A stretch of DNA of 64,000 nucleotides from assembly GCF_037975245.1 (NCBI RefSeq), contig NC_092581.1:7469501-7533500 (forward strand). Direction: 5' to 3'. The notes beneath the pieces are model-generated. The model made no database searches, was not told the origin of the DNA, and worked only from the letters and a program-made list of their open reading frames with translations. The stretch comes from Apostichopus japonicus (Eukaryota; Echinodermata; Holothuroidea; Aspidochirotida; Stichopodidae). The translations under genes were made by a program, and so were the position numbers. Of the stretch, positions 44,030 through 55,860 are shown one piece after another (the stretch's first letter is position 1; every line of letters starts with the position of its first letter).

Positions 44030-45690
44030 GCACCGCACATTCGATTGATCGGTACGGAACATTCGATTGATCGGGAGGGAACATTCGATTGATCGGTAAC
44101 GCACATTCGATTGATCGGTGCCGCACATGCGATTAATCGGAAAGAACATTCGATTGATCGGTACGGAACATTCGATTGATCGGTACCGCACATTCGATTG
44201 ATCGGCAGCGCATATTCGAAAGATCGGTACGGAACATTCGATTGATCGGTACGGAACATTCGATTGATCGGTAACGAACATTCGATTGATCGGTACGGAA
44301 CATTCGATTGATCGGTACGGCACATTCGATTGGTCGGTACCGCACATTCGATTGATCGGTACGGAACATTCGATTGATCGGTACGGCACATTCGATTGGT
44401 CGGTACCGCACATTCCATTGATCGGCACGGAACATTCGATTGATCGGTTCCGCACATTCGATTCTTCAGTACGGCACATTCGATTGATCGGTTCTGAGAA
44501 TTCGATTGATCGGTACCGCACATTCCATTATTCGGTGCCGCACATGCGATTGATCGGTACCGTACATTCGATTGATCAGTACGGCACATTCGATTGATCG
44601 GTACCGCACATTCGATTTTTCAGTACCGCACATTCGATTGATCGGTACTGAACATTCGATTGATCGGTACCGCACATTCCATTATTCGGCACGGCACATT
44701 CGATTGATCAGTACTGAACTTTCGATTGATCGGTACCGCACATTCGATTGATCGGTACGGAACATTTGATTGATCGGGAGGGAACATTCAATTGATCGGT
44801 ACTGCACATTCCATTATTCGATTGATCAGGAGGGAACATTCGATTGATCGGTACCGCACATTCGATTGATCGGTGCCGCACATGCCATTAATCGGAAAGA
44901 ACATTCGATTGATCGGTACGGAACATTCGGTTGATCAGTACGGAACATTCGATTGATCGGTACCGCACATTCGATTGATCGGTACGGAACATTCGATTGA
45001 TCGGGAGGGAACATTCGATTGATCAGTACTGCACATTCCATTATTCGGTACGGCACATTCGATTGATCAGTACTGCACATTCCATTATTCGGTACGGCAC
45101 ATTCGATTGATCGGTAATGAACTTTCGATTGATCGGTACCGCACATTCGATTGATCGGTAACGCACATTCCATTGATCGGTGCCGCACATGCGATTAATC
45201 GGAAAGAACATTCGATTGATCGGTACGGAACATTCGACTGATCGGTACCGCACATTCTATTATTCGGCACGGCACATTTGATTGATCGGTACCGAACATT
45301 CGTTTGATCGGTACGGAACATTCGATTGATCGGTACCGCACATTCGATTATTCAGTACGGAACATTCGATTGATCGGTACCGCACATTCAATTTGTCGGT
45401 ACGGCACATTCCATTGATCGGCACGGAACATTCGATTGATCGGTACCGCACATTCGATTTTTCAGTACAGCACATTCGATTGATCGGTACTGAACATTCG
45501 ATTAATCAGAAAGAACATTCGATTGATCGGTACCGCACATTCGATTATCGGTACTGAACATTCGAGTGATCGGTACGGAACATTCGATTGATCGGAACGG
45601 AAAATTCGATTGATCGGTACCGCACATTCGATGGATCGGTACCGCATATTCGATTAATCGGAAAGAACATTCGATTGATCGGTACCGCAT
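44030..45690. repeat. Irregular zone with GGTGCCGCACATGCG and GGAAAGAAC variants
   Basis: Only satellite monomers are present, but variant order is less regular. Frequent forms are GGTGCCGCACATGCG, the 21-bp AATCGGAAAGAAC, TTCCATTATTCGG and GATCGGGAGGG. A 30-bp monomer starts at 44,807 (TTCCATTATTCGATTGATC fused into GGAGGG). Two 21-bp GATTATCGG monomers lie near 45,544 and 45,692. The usual TGA is altered in several monomers around 44.3-44.6 kb, which is why the plus strand is briefly open there. Confidence 0.8.
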
Positions 45691-47230
45691 ATTCGATTAT
45701 CGGTACCGCACATTCGATTGATCGGTACGGAACATTCGATTGATCGGAACGGAAAATTCGATTGATCGGTACCGCACATTCGATTGATCGGTACCGCACA
45801 TTCGATTGATCGGTACCGCACATTCGATTAATCGGCAACGAACATTCGATTGATCGGTACCGCACATTCGATTAATCAGTACGGCACATTCGATTGATCA
45901 GTTCTGTACATTCGTTTGATCGGTACGGAACATTCGATTGATCAGTACCGCTTATTCGACTGATCGGTACCGCATATTCGATTAATCGGAGAGAAAATTC
46001 GATTGATCGGTACGGAACATTCGATTGATCGGTACCGCACATTCGATTGATCGGTACCGCACATTCGATTGATCGGTACGGAACATTCGATTGATCGGTA
46101 CGGTACATTCGATTGATCGGTACCGCATATTCGAATTATCGGTAACGAACATTCGATTGATCGGTACGGAACATTCGTTTGATCATTACCGAACATTCGT
46201 TTGATCGGTACCGCACATTCGATTGATCGGTACCGCACATTCGATTATTCAGTACGTCACATTCGATTGACCAGTTCTGTACATTCGTTTGATCGGTACC
46301 GCACATTCGATTGATCGGTACCGCACATTCGATTATTCGTTACGGCACATTCGATTGATCGGTACTGAACTTTCGATTGATCGGTACCGCACATTCGATT
46401 GATCGGTACGGAATATTCAATTGATTAGTACGGCACATTCGAATGATCGGTTCTGTACATTCGTTTGATCGGTACCGCACATTCTATTATTCAGTACGGC
46501 ACATTCGATTGATTGGCACTGAACATTCGTTTGATCGGTACCGCACATTCGATTGATCGGCACGGAACATTCGATTGATCGGTACCGCACATTCGATTGA
46601 TCGGCTCGGAACATTCGATTGATCGGTACCGCAATTCGATTGATCGGTACCGCACATTCGATTTATCGGTAACGAGAATTCGATTGATCGGTACCGCACA
46701 TTCGATAATTCAGTACGCCACATTCGATTGATCGGTACCGTACATTCGATTAATCGGCACCGCACATTCGATTGATCGGTACGGAACATTCGATTGATCG
46801 GTACGGAACATTCGATTGATCGGTAACGCACATTCGATTGATCGGTGCCGCACATGCGATTAATCGGAAAGAACATTCGATTGATCGGTACGGAACATTC
46901 GATTGATCGGTACCGCACATTCGATTGATCGGCACCGCACATTCGAAAGATCGGTACTGCACATTCGATTGATCGGTACGGAACATTCGATTGATCGGTA
47001 CCGCACATTCGATTGATCGGTACCGCATTTTTGATTGATCGGTACGAAACATTCGATTAACCGGTACAGAACATTCGTTTGATCGCTACCGCACATTCGA
47101 TTGATCGGCACCGCACATTCGAAAGATCGGTACGGAACATTCGATTGATCGGTACGGAACATTCGATTGATCGGTGCGGCACATTCGATTGATCGGTACG
47201 GAACATTCGATTGATCGGTACCGCACATTC
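45690..47230. repeat. Segment of about 1.5 kb shared with 50.6-52.1 kb
   Basis: The ordered variants match 50,615-52,080. The offset is 4,918 bp at the left, 4,896 bp from the TCAGTACGGCAC marker at 46,491 (51,387), and 4,852 bp from the CACATGCGATTAATCGG monomer near 46,859 (51,711). The steps of 22 and 44 bp are losses of one and two monomers. Shared rarities include GGTACCGCAATTCG (a 20-bp monomer) and TTTTTGATTGATCGG. Confidence 0.82.
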
Positions 47231-48503
47231 TATTATTCGGTACGGCACATTTGATTGATCGGTACCGAACATTCGTTTGATCGGTACTGAACATTCGATT
47301 GATCGGTACCGCACATTCGATTATTCAGTACGGAACATTCGATTGATCGGTACGGCACATTCGATTTGTCGGTACGGCACATTCCATTGATCGGCACGGA
47401 ACATTCGATTGATCGGTACCGCACATTCGATTTTTCAGTACGGCACATTCGATTGATCGGTACTGAACATTCGATTGATCGGTACCGCACTTTCCATTAT
47501 TCGGCACGGCACATTCGATTGATCGGTACTGAACTTTCGATTGATCGGTACCGCACATTCGATTGATCGGTACGGAACATTCGATTGATCGATACGGAAC
47601 ATTTGATTAATCGGTACCGCACATTCGATGGATCGGTACGGAACATTCGATTAATCGGTAACGAGCATTCGATTGATCGGTACGGAACATTCGATTGAAC
47701 GGTACCGCACATTCCATTATTCGGTGCCGCACATGCGATTAATCGGAAAGAACATTCGATTGATCGGTACGGAACATTCGATTGATCGGTACTGCACATT
47801 CGATTGATCGGCACCGCGCATTCGATTGATCGGTACGGAACATTCGATTGATCGGTACCGCATATTCCATTATTCGATACGGCACATTCGATTGATCGGT
47901 ACTGAACTTTCGATTGATCGGTACTGCATATTCGATTGATCGGTACGGAACTTTCGATTGATCGGGAGGGAACATTCGATTGATCGGTAACGCACATTCG
48001 ATTGATCGGTGCCGCACATTCGATTGATCGGTACTGCACATTCGATTGATCAATACGGAAATTCGAATAATCGCGAACGAACATTCGATTGAACGGTACC
48101 GCACATTCGATTGATCGGTACGGAACATTCGATTGATCGGTACCGTACATTCGATTAATCGGCACCGCACATTCGATTGATCGGTACGGAACATTTGATT
48201 GATCGGTACGGAACATTCGATTGATCGGGAGGGAACATTCGATTGATCGGTAACGCACATTCGATTGATCGGTGCCGCACCTGCGATTTATCGGAAAGAA
48301 CATTCGATTGATCGGTACGGAACATTCGATTGATCGGTACCGCACATTCGATTGATCGGCACCGCACATTCGAAAGATCGGTACGGAACATTCGATTGAT
48401 CGGTACGGAACATTCGATTGATCAGAACCGCACATTCGATTGATCGGTACTGCACATTCGATTGATCGGTACCGCACATTCGATTGATCGGTACCGTACA
48501 TTC

Positions 48504-49094
48504 GATTGATCTGTACGGAACATTCGATTGATCGGTACGGAACATTCGACTGATCGGTACCGTACATTCGATTGATCGGTACGAAACATTCGATTAATCG
48601 GTACAGAACATTCGTTTGATCGTTACCGCACATTCGATTGATCGGTACGGCACATTCGATTGATCGGTACCGCATATTCGAATAATCGGTAACGAACATT
48701 CGATTGATCGGTACGGAACATTCGTTTGATCATTACCGAACATTCGTTTGATCGGTACCGCACATTCGATTGATCGGTACCGCACATTCGATTATTCAGT
48801 ACCGCACATTCGATTGACCAGTTCTGTACATTCGTTTGATCGGTACCGCACATTCGATTGATCGGTACCGCACATTCGATTATTCGTTACGGCACATTCG
48901 ATTGATCGGTACTGAACTTTCGATTGATCGGTACCGCACATTCGATTGATCGGTACGGAACATTCGATTGATCAGTACGGCACATTCGAATGATCGGTTC
49001 TGTACATTCGTTTGATCGGTACCGCACATTCTATTATTCAGTACGGCACATTCGATTGATCGGCACTGAACATTCGTTTGATCGGTACCGCACA
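48504..49094. repeat. Segment of about 590 bp shared with 41.4-42.0 kb
   Basis: This is the counterpart of 41,405-41,995 at an offset of 7,099 bp, including GATCTGTACGG, GACTGATCGGTACCGTAC and the following TACGAAAC/GTACAGAAC cassette. The cassette start is found again 1,208 bp further on, at 49,788. Confidence 0.82.
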
Positions 49095-50091
49095 TTCGAT
49101 TAATCGGAAAGAACATTCGATTGATAGGTACGGAACATTCGATTGATCAGTACTGCACATTCGATTGATCGGCACCGCACATTCGATTGATCGGTACTGA
49201 ACATTCGATTGATCGGTACCGCATATTCCATTATTCGGTACGGCACATTCGATTGATCGGTACTGAACTTTCGATTGATCGGGAGGGAACATTCGATTGA
49301 TCGGTAACGCACATTCGATTGATCGGTGCCGAACATTCGATTAATCGGAAAGAACATTCGATTGATCGGTACGGAACATTCGATTGATCGGTACGGAACA
49401 TTCGATTGATCGGTACGGAATATTCGTTTGATCGGTACTGCACATTCGATTGATCGGTACCGCATTTTCCATTGATCGGTGCCGCACATTCGATTAATCG
49501 GTAACGAACTTTCGATTGATCGGTACCGCACATTCGAATTATCAGTACTATGCATTCGATTGATCGGTACTGTACATTCTATTATTCGGTACGGTACTTT
49601 CGATTGATCGGTACTGAACTTTCGATAGATCGGTACCACACATTCGATTGATCGGTAACGAACATTCGATTGATCGGTGCCGCACATTCGATTGATCATT
49701 ACGGAACATTCGATTGATCGGTACGGTACATTCGATTGATCGGTACGGAACATTCGATTGATCGGTACCGCACTTTCGATTAATCGTTACGAAACATTCG
49801 ATTAATCGGTACAGAACATTCGTTTGATCGTTACCGCACATTCGATTGATCGGTACGGCACATTCGATTGATCGGTACCGCATATTCGAATAATCGGTAA
49901 CGAACATTCGATTGATCGGTACGGAACATTCGTTTGATCATTACCGAACATTCGTTTGATCGGTACCGCACATTCGATTGATCGGTACCGCACATTCGAT
50001 TATTCAGTACGGCACATTCGATTGACCAGTTCTGTACATTCGATTGATCGGTACCGCACATTCGATTGATCGGTACCGCACATTCGATTAT

Positions 50092-52080
50092 TCGTTACGG
50101 CACATTCGATTGGTCGGTACTGAACTTTCGAATGATCGGTTCTGTACATTCGTTTGATCGGTACCGCACATTCTATTATTCAGTACGGCACATTCGATTG
50201 ATCGGCACTGAACATTCGTTTGATCGGTACCGCACATTCGATTGATCGGCTCGGAACATTCGATTGATCGGTACCGCACATTCGATTGATCGGTACCGCA
50301 CATTGGATTAATAGGTAACGAGAATTCGATTGATCGGTACCGCACATTCGATTAATCGGTACGAAACATTCGATTAATCGGTACAGAACATTCGTTTGAT
50401 CGTTACCGGACATTCGATTGAGCGGTACCGCACATTCGATTATTCAGTACGGGACATTCGATTGATCAGTTCTGTACATTCGTTTGATCGGTACGGAATA
50501 TTCGATTGATCATTAGCGCTCATTCGATTGATCGGTACCGCATATTCGATTAATCGGAAAGAACATTCGATTGATCGGTACGGACCATTCGATTGATCGG
50601 TACCGCACATTCGATTATCGGTACCGCACATTCGATTGATCGGTACGGAACATTCGATTGATCGGAACGGAAAATTCGATTGATCGGTACCGCACATTCG
50701 ATTGATCGGTACCGCACATTCGATTGATCGGTACCGCACATTCGATTAATCGGCAACGAACATTCGATTGATCGGTACCGCACATTCGATTAATCAGTAC
50801 GGCACATTCGATTGATCAGTTCTGTACATTCGTTTGATCGGTACGGAACATTCGATTGATCAGTACCGCTTATTCGACTGATCGGTACCGCATATTCGAT
50901 TAATCGGAAAGAACATTCGATTGATCGGTACGGAACATTCGATTGATCGGTACCGCACATTCGATTGATCGGTAGCGCACACTCGATTGATCGGTACGGA
51001 ACATTCGATTGATCGGTACGGTACATTCGATTGATCGGTACCGCATATTCGAATTATCGGTAACGAACATTCGATTGATCGGTACGGAACATTCGTTTGA
51101 TCATTACCGAACATTCGTTTGATCGGTACCGCACATTCGATTGATCGGTACCGCACATTCGATTATTCAGTACGTCACATTCGATTGACCAGTTCTGTAC
51201 ATTCGTTTGATCGGTACCGCACATTCGATTGATCGGTACCGCACATTCGATTATTCGTTACGGCACATTCGATTGATCGGTACCGCACATTCGATTGATC
51301 GGTACGGAATATTCAATTGATTAGTACGGCACATTCGAATGATCGGTTCTGTACATTCGTTTGATCGGTACCGCACATTCTATTATTCAGTACGGCACAT
51401 TCGATTGATCGGCACTGAACATTCGTTTGATCGGTACCGCACATTCGATTGATCGGCACGGAACATTCGATTGATCGGTACCGCAATTCGATTGATCGGT
51501 ACCGCACATTCGGTTAATCGGTAACGAGAATTCGATTGATCGGTACCGCACATTCGATAATTCAGTACGGCACATTCGATTGATCGGTACCGTACATTCG
51601 ATTAATCGGCACCGCACATTCGATTGATCGGTACGGAACATTCGATTGATCGGTACGGAACATTCGATTGATCGGTAACGCACATTCGATTGATCGGTGC
51701 CGCACATGCGATTAATCGGAAAGAACATTCGATTGATCGGTACGGAACATTCGATTGATCGGTACCGCACATTCGATTGATCGGCACCGCACATTCGATA
51801 GATCGGTACTGCACATTCGATTGATCGGTACGGAACATTCGATTGATCGGTACCGCACATTCGATTGATCGGTACCGCATTTTTGATTGATCGGTACGAA
51901 ACATTCGATTAACCGGTACAGAACATTCGTTTGATCGCTACCGCACATTCGATTGATCGGCACCACACATTCGAAAGATCGGTACGGAACATTCGATTGA
52001 TCGGTTCGGAACATTCGATTGATCGGTGCGGCACATTCGATTGATCGGTACGGAACATTCGATTGATCGGTACCGCACAT
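50092..52080. repeat. Mosaic segment combining the 43-kb and 45.7-47.2-kb blocks
   Basis: The left part (to about 50,580) follows 43,140-43,690; the right part (from about 50,615) follows 45,690-47,230. The switch falls next to an AATCGGAAAGAAC monomer that both parents share. Losses of one and two monomers relative to the right-hand parent are noted in that entry. This is what an out-of-register exchange between two related blocks would leave. Confidence 0.78.
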
Positions 52081-53480
52081 TCGATTGATCGGTACCGTTG
52101 TATACATTCGATTAATCGGTACCACACATTCGATTGATCGGTACCGTACATTCAATTGATCGGTACTGCACATTCGAATGATCGGTACGGAACATTTGAT
52201 TAATCGCGAACGAACATTCGATTGATCGGTACCGCACATTCGATTGATCGGTACGGAACATTGGATTGAGCGGTACCGTATATTCGATTAATCGGCACCG
52301 CACATTCGATTGATCGGTACGGAAAATTCGATTGATCGGTACTGAGATTTCGATTGATCGGTACCGCACATTCCATTATTCGGTACCGCACATTCGATTA
52401 ATCGGCAACGCACATTCGATTTTTCTGTATCTCACATTCGATTTATCGGTACAAAAAATTAGATTGATCGGTACCGCACATTCGATTGATCGGTACAGCA
52501 CATTCGATTGATCGGTTCTAAACTTTCGATTGATCGGTACCGCACATTCGATTGATCGGAACCGCACATTCGATTGAACGGTACGGAAAATTCTATTGAT
52601 CGGTACGGAACATTCGATTGATCGTTTCGGAACATTCGATTGATCGGTACCGCACATTCAATTGATCGGTACGGAACATTCGATTGATTGGTACGGAATA
52701 TTCGATTGATCAGTAGCGCACATACGATTGATCGGTACCGCAAATTCGATTGATCGGGACGGAACATTCGATTGGTCAATACCGAACATTCGATTTATCG
52801 GTACCGCAGATTTGATTGATCGGTACCGCATATTCGATTAATCAGTACGGAACATTCGATTGATCGGTACTCAACATTCCATTGATCGGTACCGCACATT
52901 CGATTGATCGGTACCGCACATTCCATTATTCGGAACGGCACATTCGATTGATCGGTACGGAACATTCGATTGATCGGTACCGCACATTCGATTGATCGGT
53001 ACGGAACATTCGATTGATCGGTACGGCGCATTCGATTGATTGGTGCCGCATATTCGATTAATCGGAAAGAAAATTCTATTGATCGGTAGAGCACATTCTA
53101 TTATTCGGTACGGCACATTCGATTCATCGGAACATTTGATTGATCGGTATCGAAAATTCGAATGATCGGTACCACACATTTGATTCATCGGTACGGAACA
53201 TTCGATTGATCGGTACCACACATTTGATTGATCTGTACCGCACATTCGATTGATCGGTTCTAAACTTTCGATTGATCGGTACAGTACATTCGATTGATCG
53301 GCACCGCATATTCGATTGATCGGTACGGAAAATTCGATTGATCGGTACGGAACATTCAATTGATCGGTAACGCACATTCGATTGATCGGTAAGGAACATT
53401 CGATTAATCAGCAACGAACATTCCATTGATCAATAACGAACATTCGATTGATCGGTACCGCACATTCGATTGATCGGTAC
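52081..53480. repeat. Degenerate zone of the satellite
   Basis: Monomers here are more diverged than elsewhere, with GGTACAAAAAATTAG (52,451), TTTTTCTGTATCTCAC (52,422), GTTTCGGAAC and GGTACCACAC forms and no clear higher-order period. It contains a 27-bp monomer at 52,078 and a 17-bp monomer at 53,116. It separates the 22-45-kb style of variants from the 54-64-kb style. No gene or foreign insert was seen. Confidence 0.8.
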
Positions 53481-53486
53481 AGCACA

Positions 53487-54470
53487 TTCGATTATTCGGT
53501 AACGAACATTCGATTGATCGGTACTGCACATTCGACTATTCAGTACGGCACATTCGATTGATCGGTACCGCACATTCGATTGATCGGTACGAAACATTCG
53601 ATTGATCGATACCGCACATTCGATTGATCGGTACCTCACATTCGATTATCCAGTTCGGCACATTCGATTGATCGGTACGGAACATTCGATTGATCGGTAC
53701 GGAACATTCGATTGATCGGTAACGCACATTCGATTGATCGGTACGGAACATTCGATTGATCGATACGGAACATTCGATTGATCGGTACCGCACATTCGAT
53801 TGATCGGTACAGAACATTCGATTGATCGGTACCGCACATTCGATTAATCGGTAGGGAACATTCGATTATTCGGTAACGAACATTCGATTGATCAATAACG
53901 AACATTCGATTGATCGGTACCGCACATTCGATTGATCGGTACCGCATATTCGATTATTCGGTAACGAACATTCGATTGATCGGTACTGCACATTCGACTA
54001 TTCAGTACGGCACATTCGATTGATCGGTACCGCACATTCGATTGATCGGTACGGAACATTTGATTGATCGGTACCGCACATTCGATTGATCGGTACAGAA
54101 CATCCGATTGATCATTACCACACATTCGATTAATCGGTAACGAACATTCGATTAATCAGCAACGAACATTCGATTGATCGGTACCGCACATTCGATTGAT
54201 CGGTAACGCACATTCGATTATTCGGTAACGAACATTCGATTGATCGATACGGAACATTCGATTGATCGGTACCTCACATTCGATTGATCGGTACCTCACA
54301 TTCGATTGATCGGTACCTCACATTCGATTGATCGGTACGGAACATTCGATTGATCGGTACCGCACATTCGATTGATAGGTACCGCACATTCGATTATTCG
54401 GTAAAGAACATTCGATTGATCGGTACTGCACATTCGACTATTCAGTACGGCACATTCGATTGATAGATAC
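53487..54470. repeat. 462/440-bp higher-order repeat
   Basis: The marker CTGCACATTCGACTATTCAG begins at 53,524, 53,986 and 54,426, spacings of 462 and 440 bp (21 and 20 monomers). A TTCGATTATTCGGTAACG monomer precedes it at the first two positions and a related GGTAAAG form at the third. Between the second and third markers lies a run of identical GGTACCTCAC monomers. Confidence 0.82.
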
Positions 54471-54970
54471 CGCACATTCGATTAATCGGCAACGAACATT
54501 CGATTGATCGGTACCGCACATTCGATTATCCAATTCGGCACATTCGATTGATCGGTACTGAACATTCGATTGATCGGTACCGCACATTCCATTATTCGGC
54601 TCGGCACATTCGATTGATCGGTACGGAACATTCGATTGATCGGCACCAAACATTTGATTGATCGGTACCGCACATTCGATTGATCGGTACGGAACATTCG
54701 ATTGATCGGTACCGCACATTCGATCGATCGGTAGGGAACATTCGATTGATCGGCACCAAACATTCCATTGATCGGTACCACACATTCGATTGATAAGTAC
54801 GGAACATTCGATTGATCGGTACTGCACATTCGATTGAACGGTATCGCACATTCGATTGATCGGTACGGAACATTCGATTGATCCGTACCGCACATTCGAT
54901 TGATCGGTACCGCACATTCGATTGATCGGTACGGAACATTCGAGTGATTGGTAGGGAAGATTCGATTGAT

Positions 54971-55860
54971 CTTTACCGCTTATTCGATTGATCGGTACCA
55001 CACATTCGATTGATCGGTACGGAACATTCAATAGGTCGGTACGGCACTTTCGATTGATCGGTACCGCACATTCGATTGATCGGTACCGCACAGTCGATTG
55101 ATCGGTTCGGAACATTCGATTGATCGGTAACGCACATTCGATTGATCGGTACGGAACATTCGATTGATCCGTACCGCACATTCGATTGATCGGTACCGCA
55201 CATTCGATTGATCGGTACGGAACATTCGAGTGATCGGTAGGGAAGATTCGATTGATCTTTACCGCTTATTCGATTGATCGGTACCACACATTCGATTGAT
55301 CGGTACGGAACATTCAATAGGTCGGTACGGCACTTTCGATTGATCGGTACCGCACATTCGATTGATCGGTACCGCACAGTCGATTGATCGGTTCGGAACA
55401 TTCGATTGATCGGTAACGCACATTCGATTGATCGGTACGGAACATTCGATTGATCCGTACCGCACATTCGATTGATCGGTACCGCACATTCGATTGATCG
55501 GTACGGAACATTCGAGTGATCGGTAGGGAAGATTCGATTGATCTTTACCGCTTATTCGATTGATCGGTACCACACATTCGATTGATCGGTACGGAACATT
55601 CAATAGGTCGGTACGGCACTTTCGATTGATCGGTACCGCATATTCGATTGATCGGTACCGCACAGTCGATTGATCGGTTCGGAACATTCGATTGATCGGT
55701 AACGCACATTCGATTGATCGGCACGGAACATTCGATTGATCCGTACCGCACATTCGATTGATCGGTACCGCACATTCGATTGATCGGTACGGAACATTCG
55801 AGTGATCGGTAGGGACGATTCGATTGATCTTTACCGCTTATTCGATTGATCGGTACCACA
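54971..55860. repeat. 286-bp (13-monomer) higher-order repeat, array A
   Basis: The marker CTTTACCGCTTATTCG begins at 54,971, 55,257, 55,543 and 55,829, exactly 286 bp (13 x 22) apart. Each unit also has CATTCAATAGGTCGG, GGCACTTTCG, CACAGTCG, GGTTCGG, GATCCGTACC and GAGTGATCGGTAGGGA in order. The fourth unit switches after about 30 bp into the 1.34-kb block. Units are nearly identical by eye. Confidence 0.94.

Noticed and set aside
44286-44597. 103-codon plus-strand open frame
   Set aside because: It exists only because the usual TGA of GATTGATC is altered in the relevant monomers here (GATTGGTC, GATTCTTC and others). The sequence is still ordinary satellite.
47366-47566. 66-codon plus-strand open frame
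   Set aside because: Same explanation: chance loss of the periodic TGA in a few monomers (GATTTGTCGG, CCATTGATC, TTTTTCAG).
47497-48699. 400-codon minus-strand open frame (also 327 codons at 29,681-30,664 and 319 codons at 43,562-44,521) as a repetitive protein gene
   Set aside because: The same peptide period appears in all three minus-strand frames with heavily overlapping frames on the same strand, which follows from a stop-free 22-bp monomer. There is no start context, no unique domain and no conservation of one frame across block copies.
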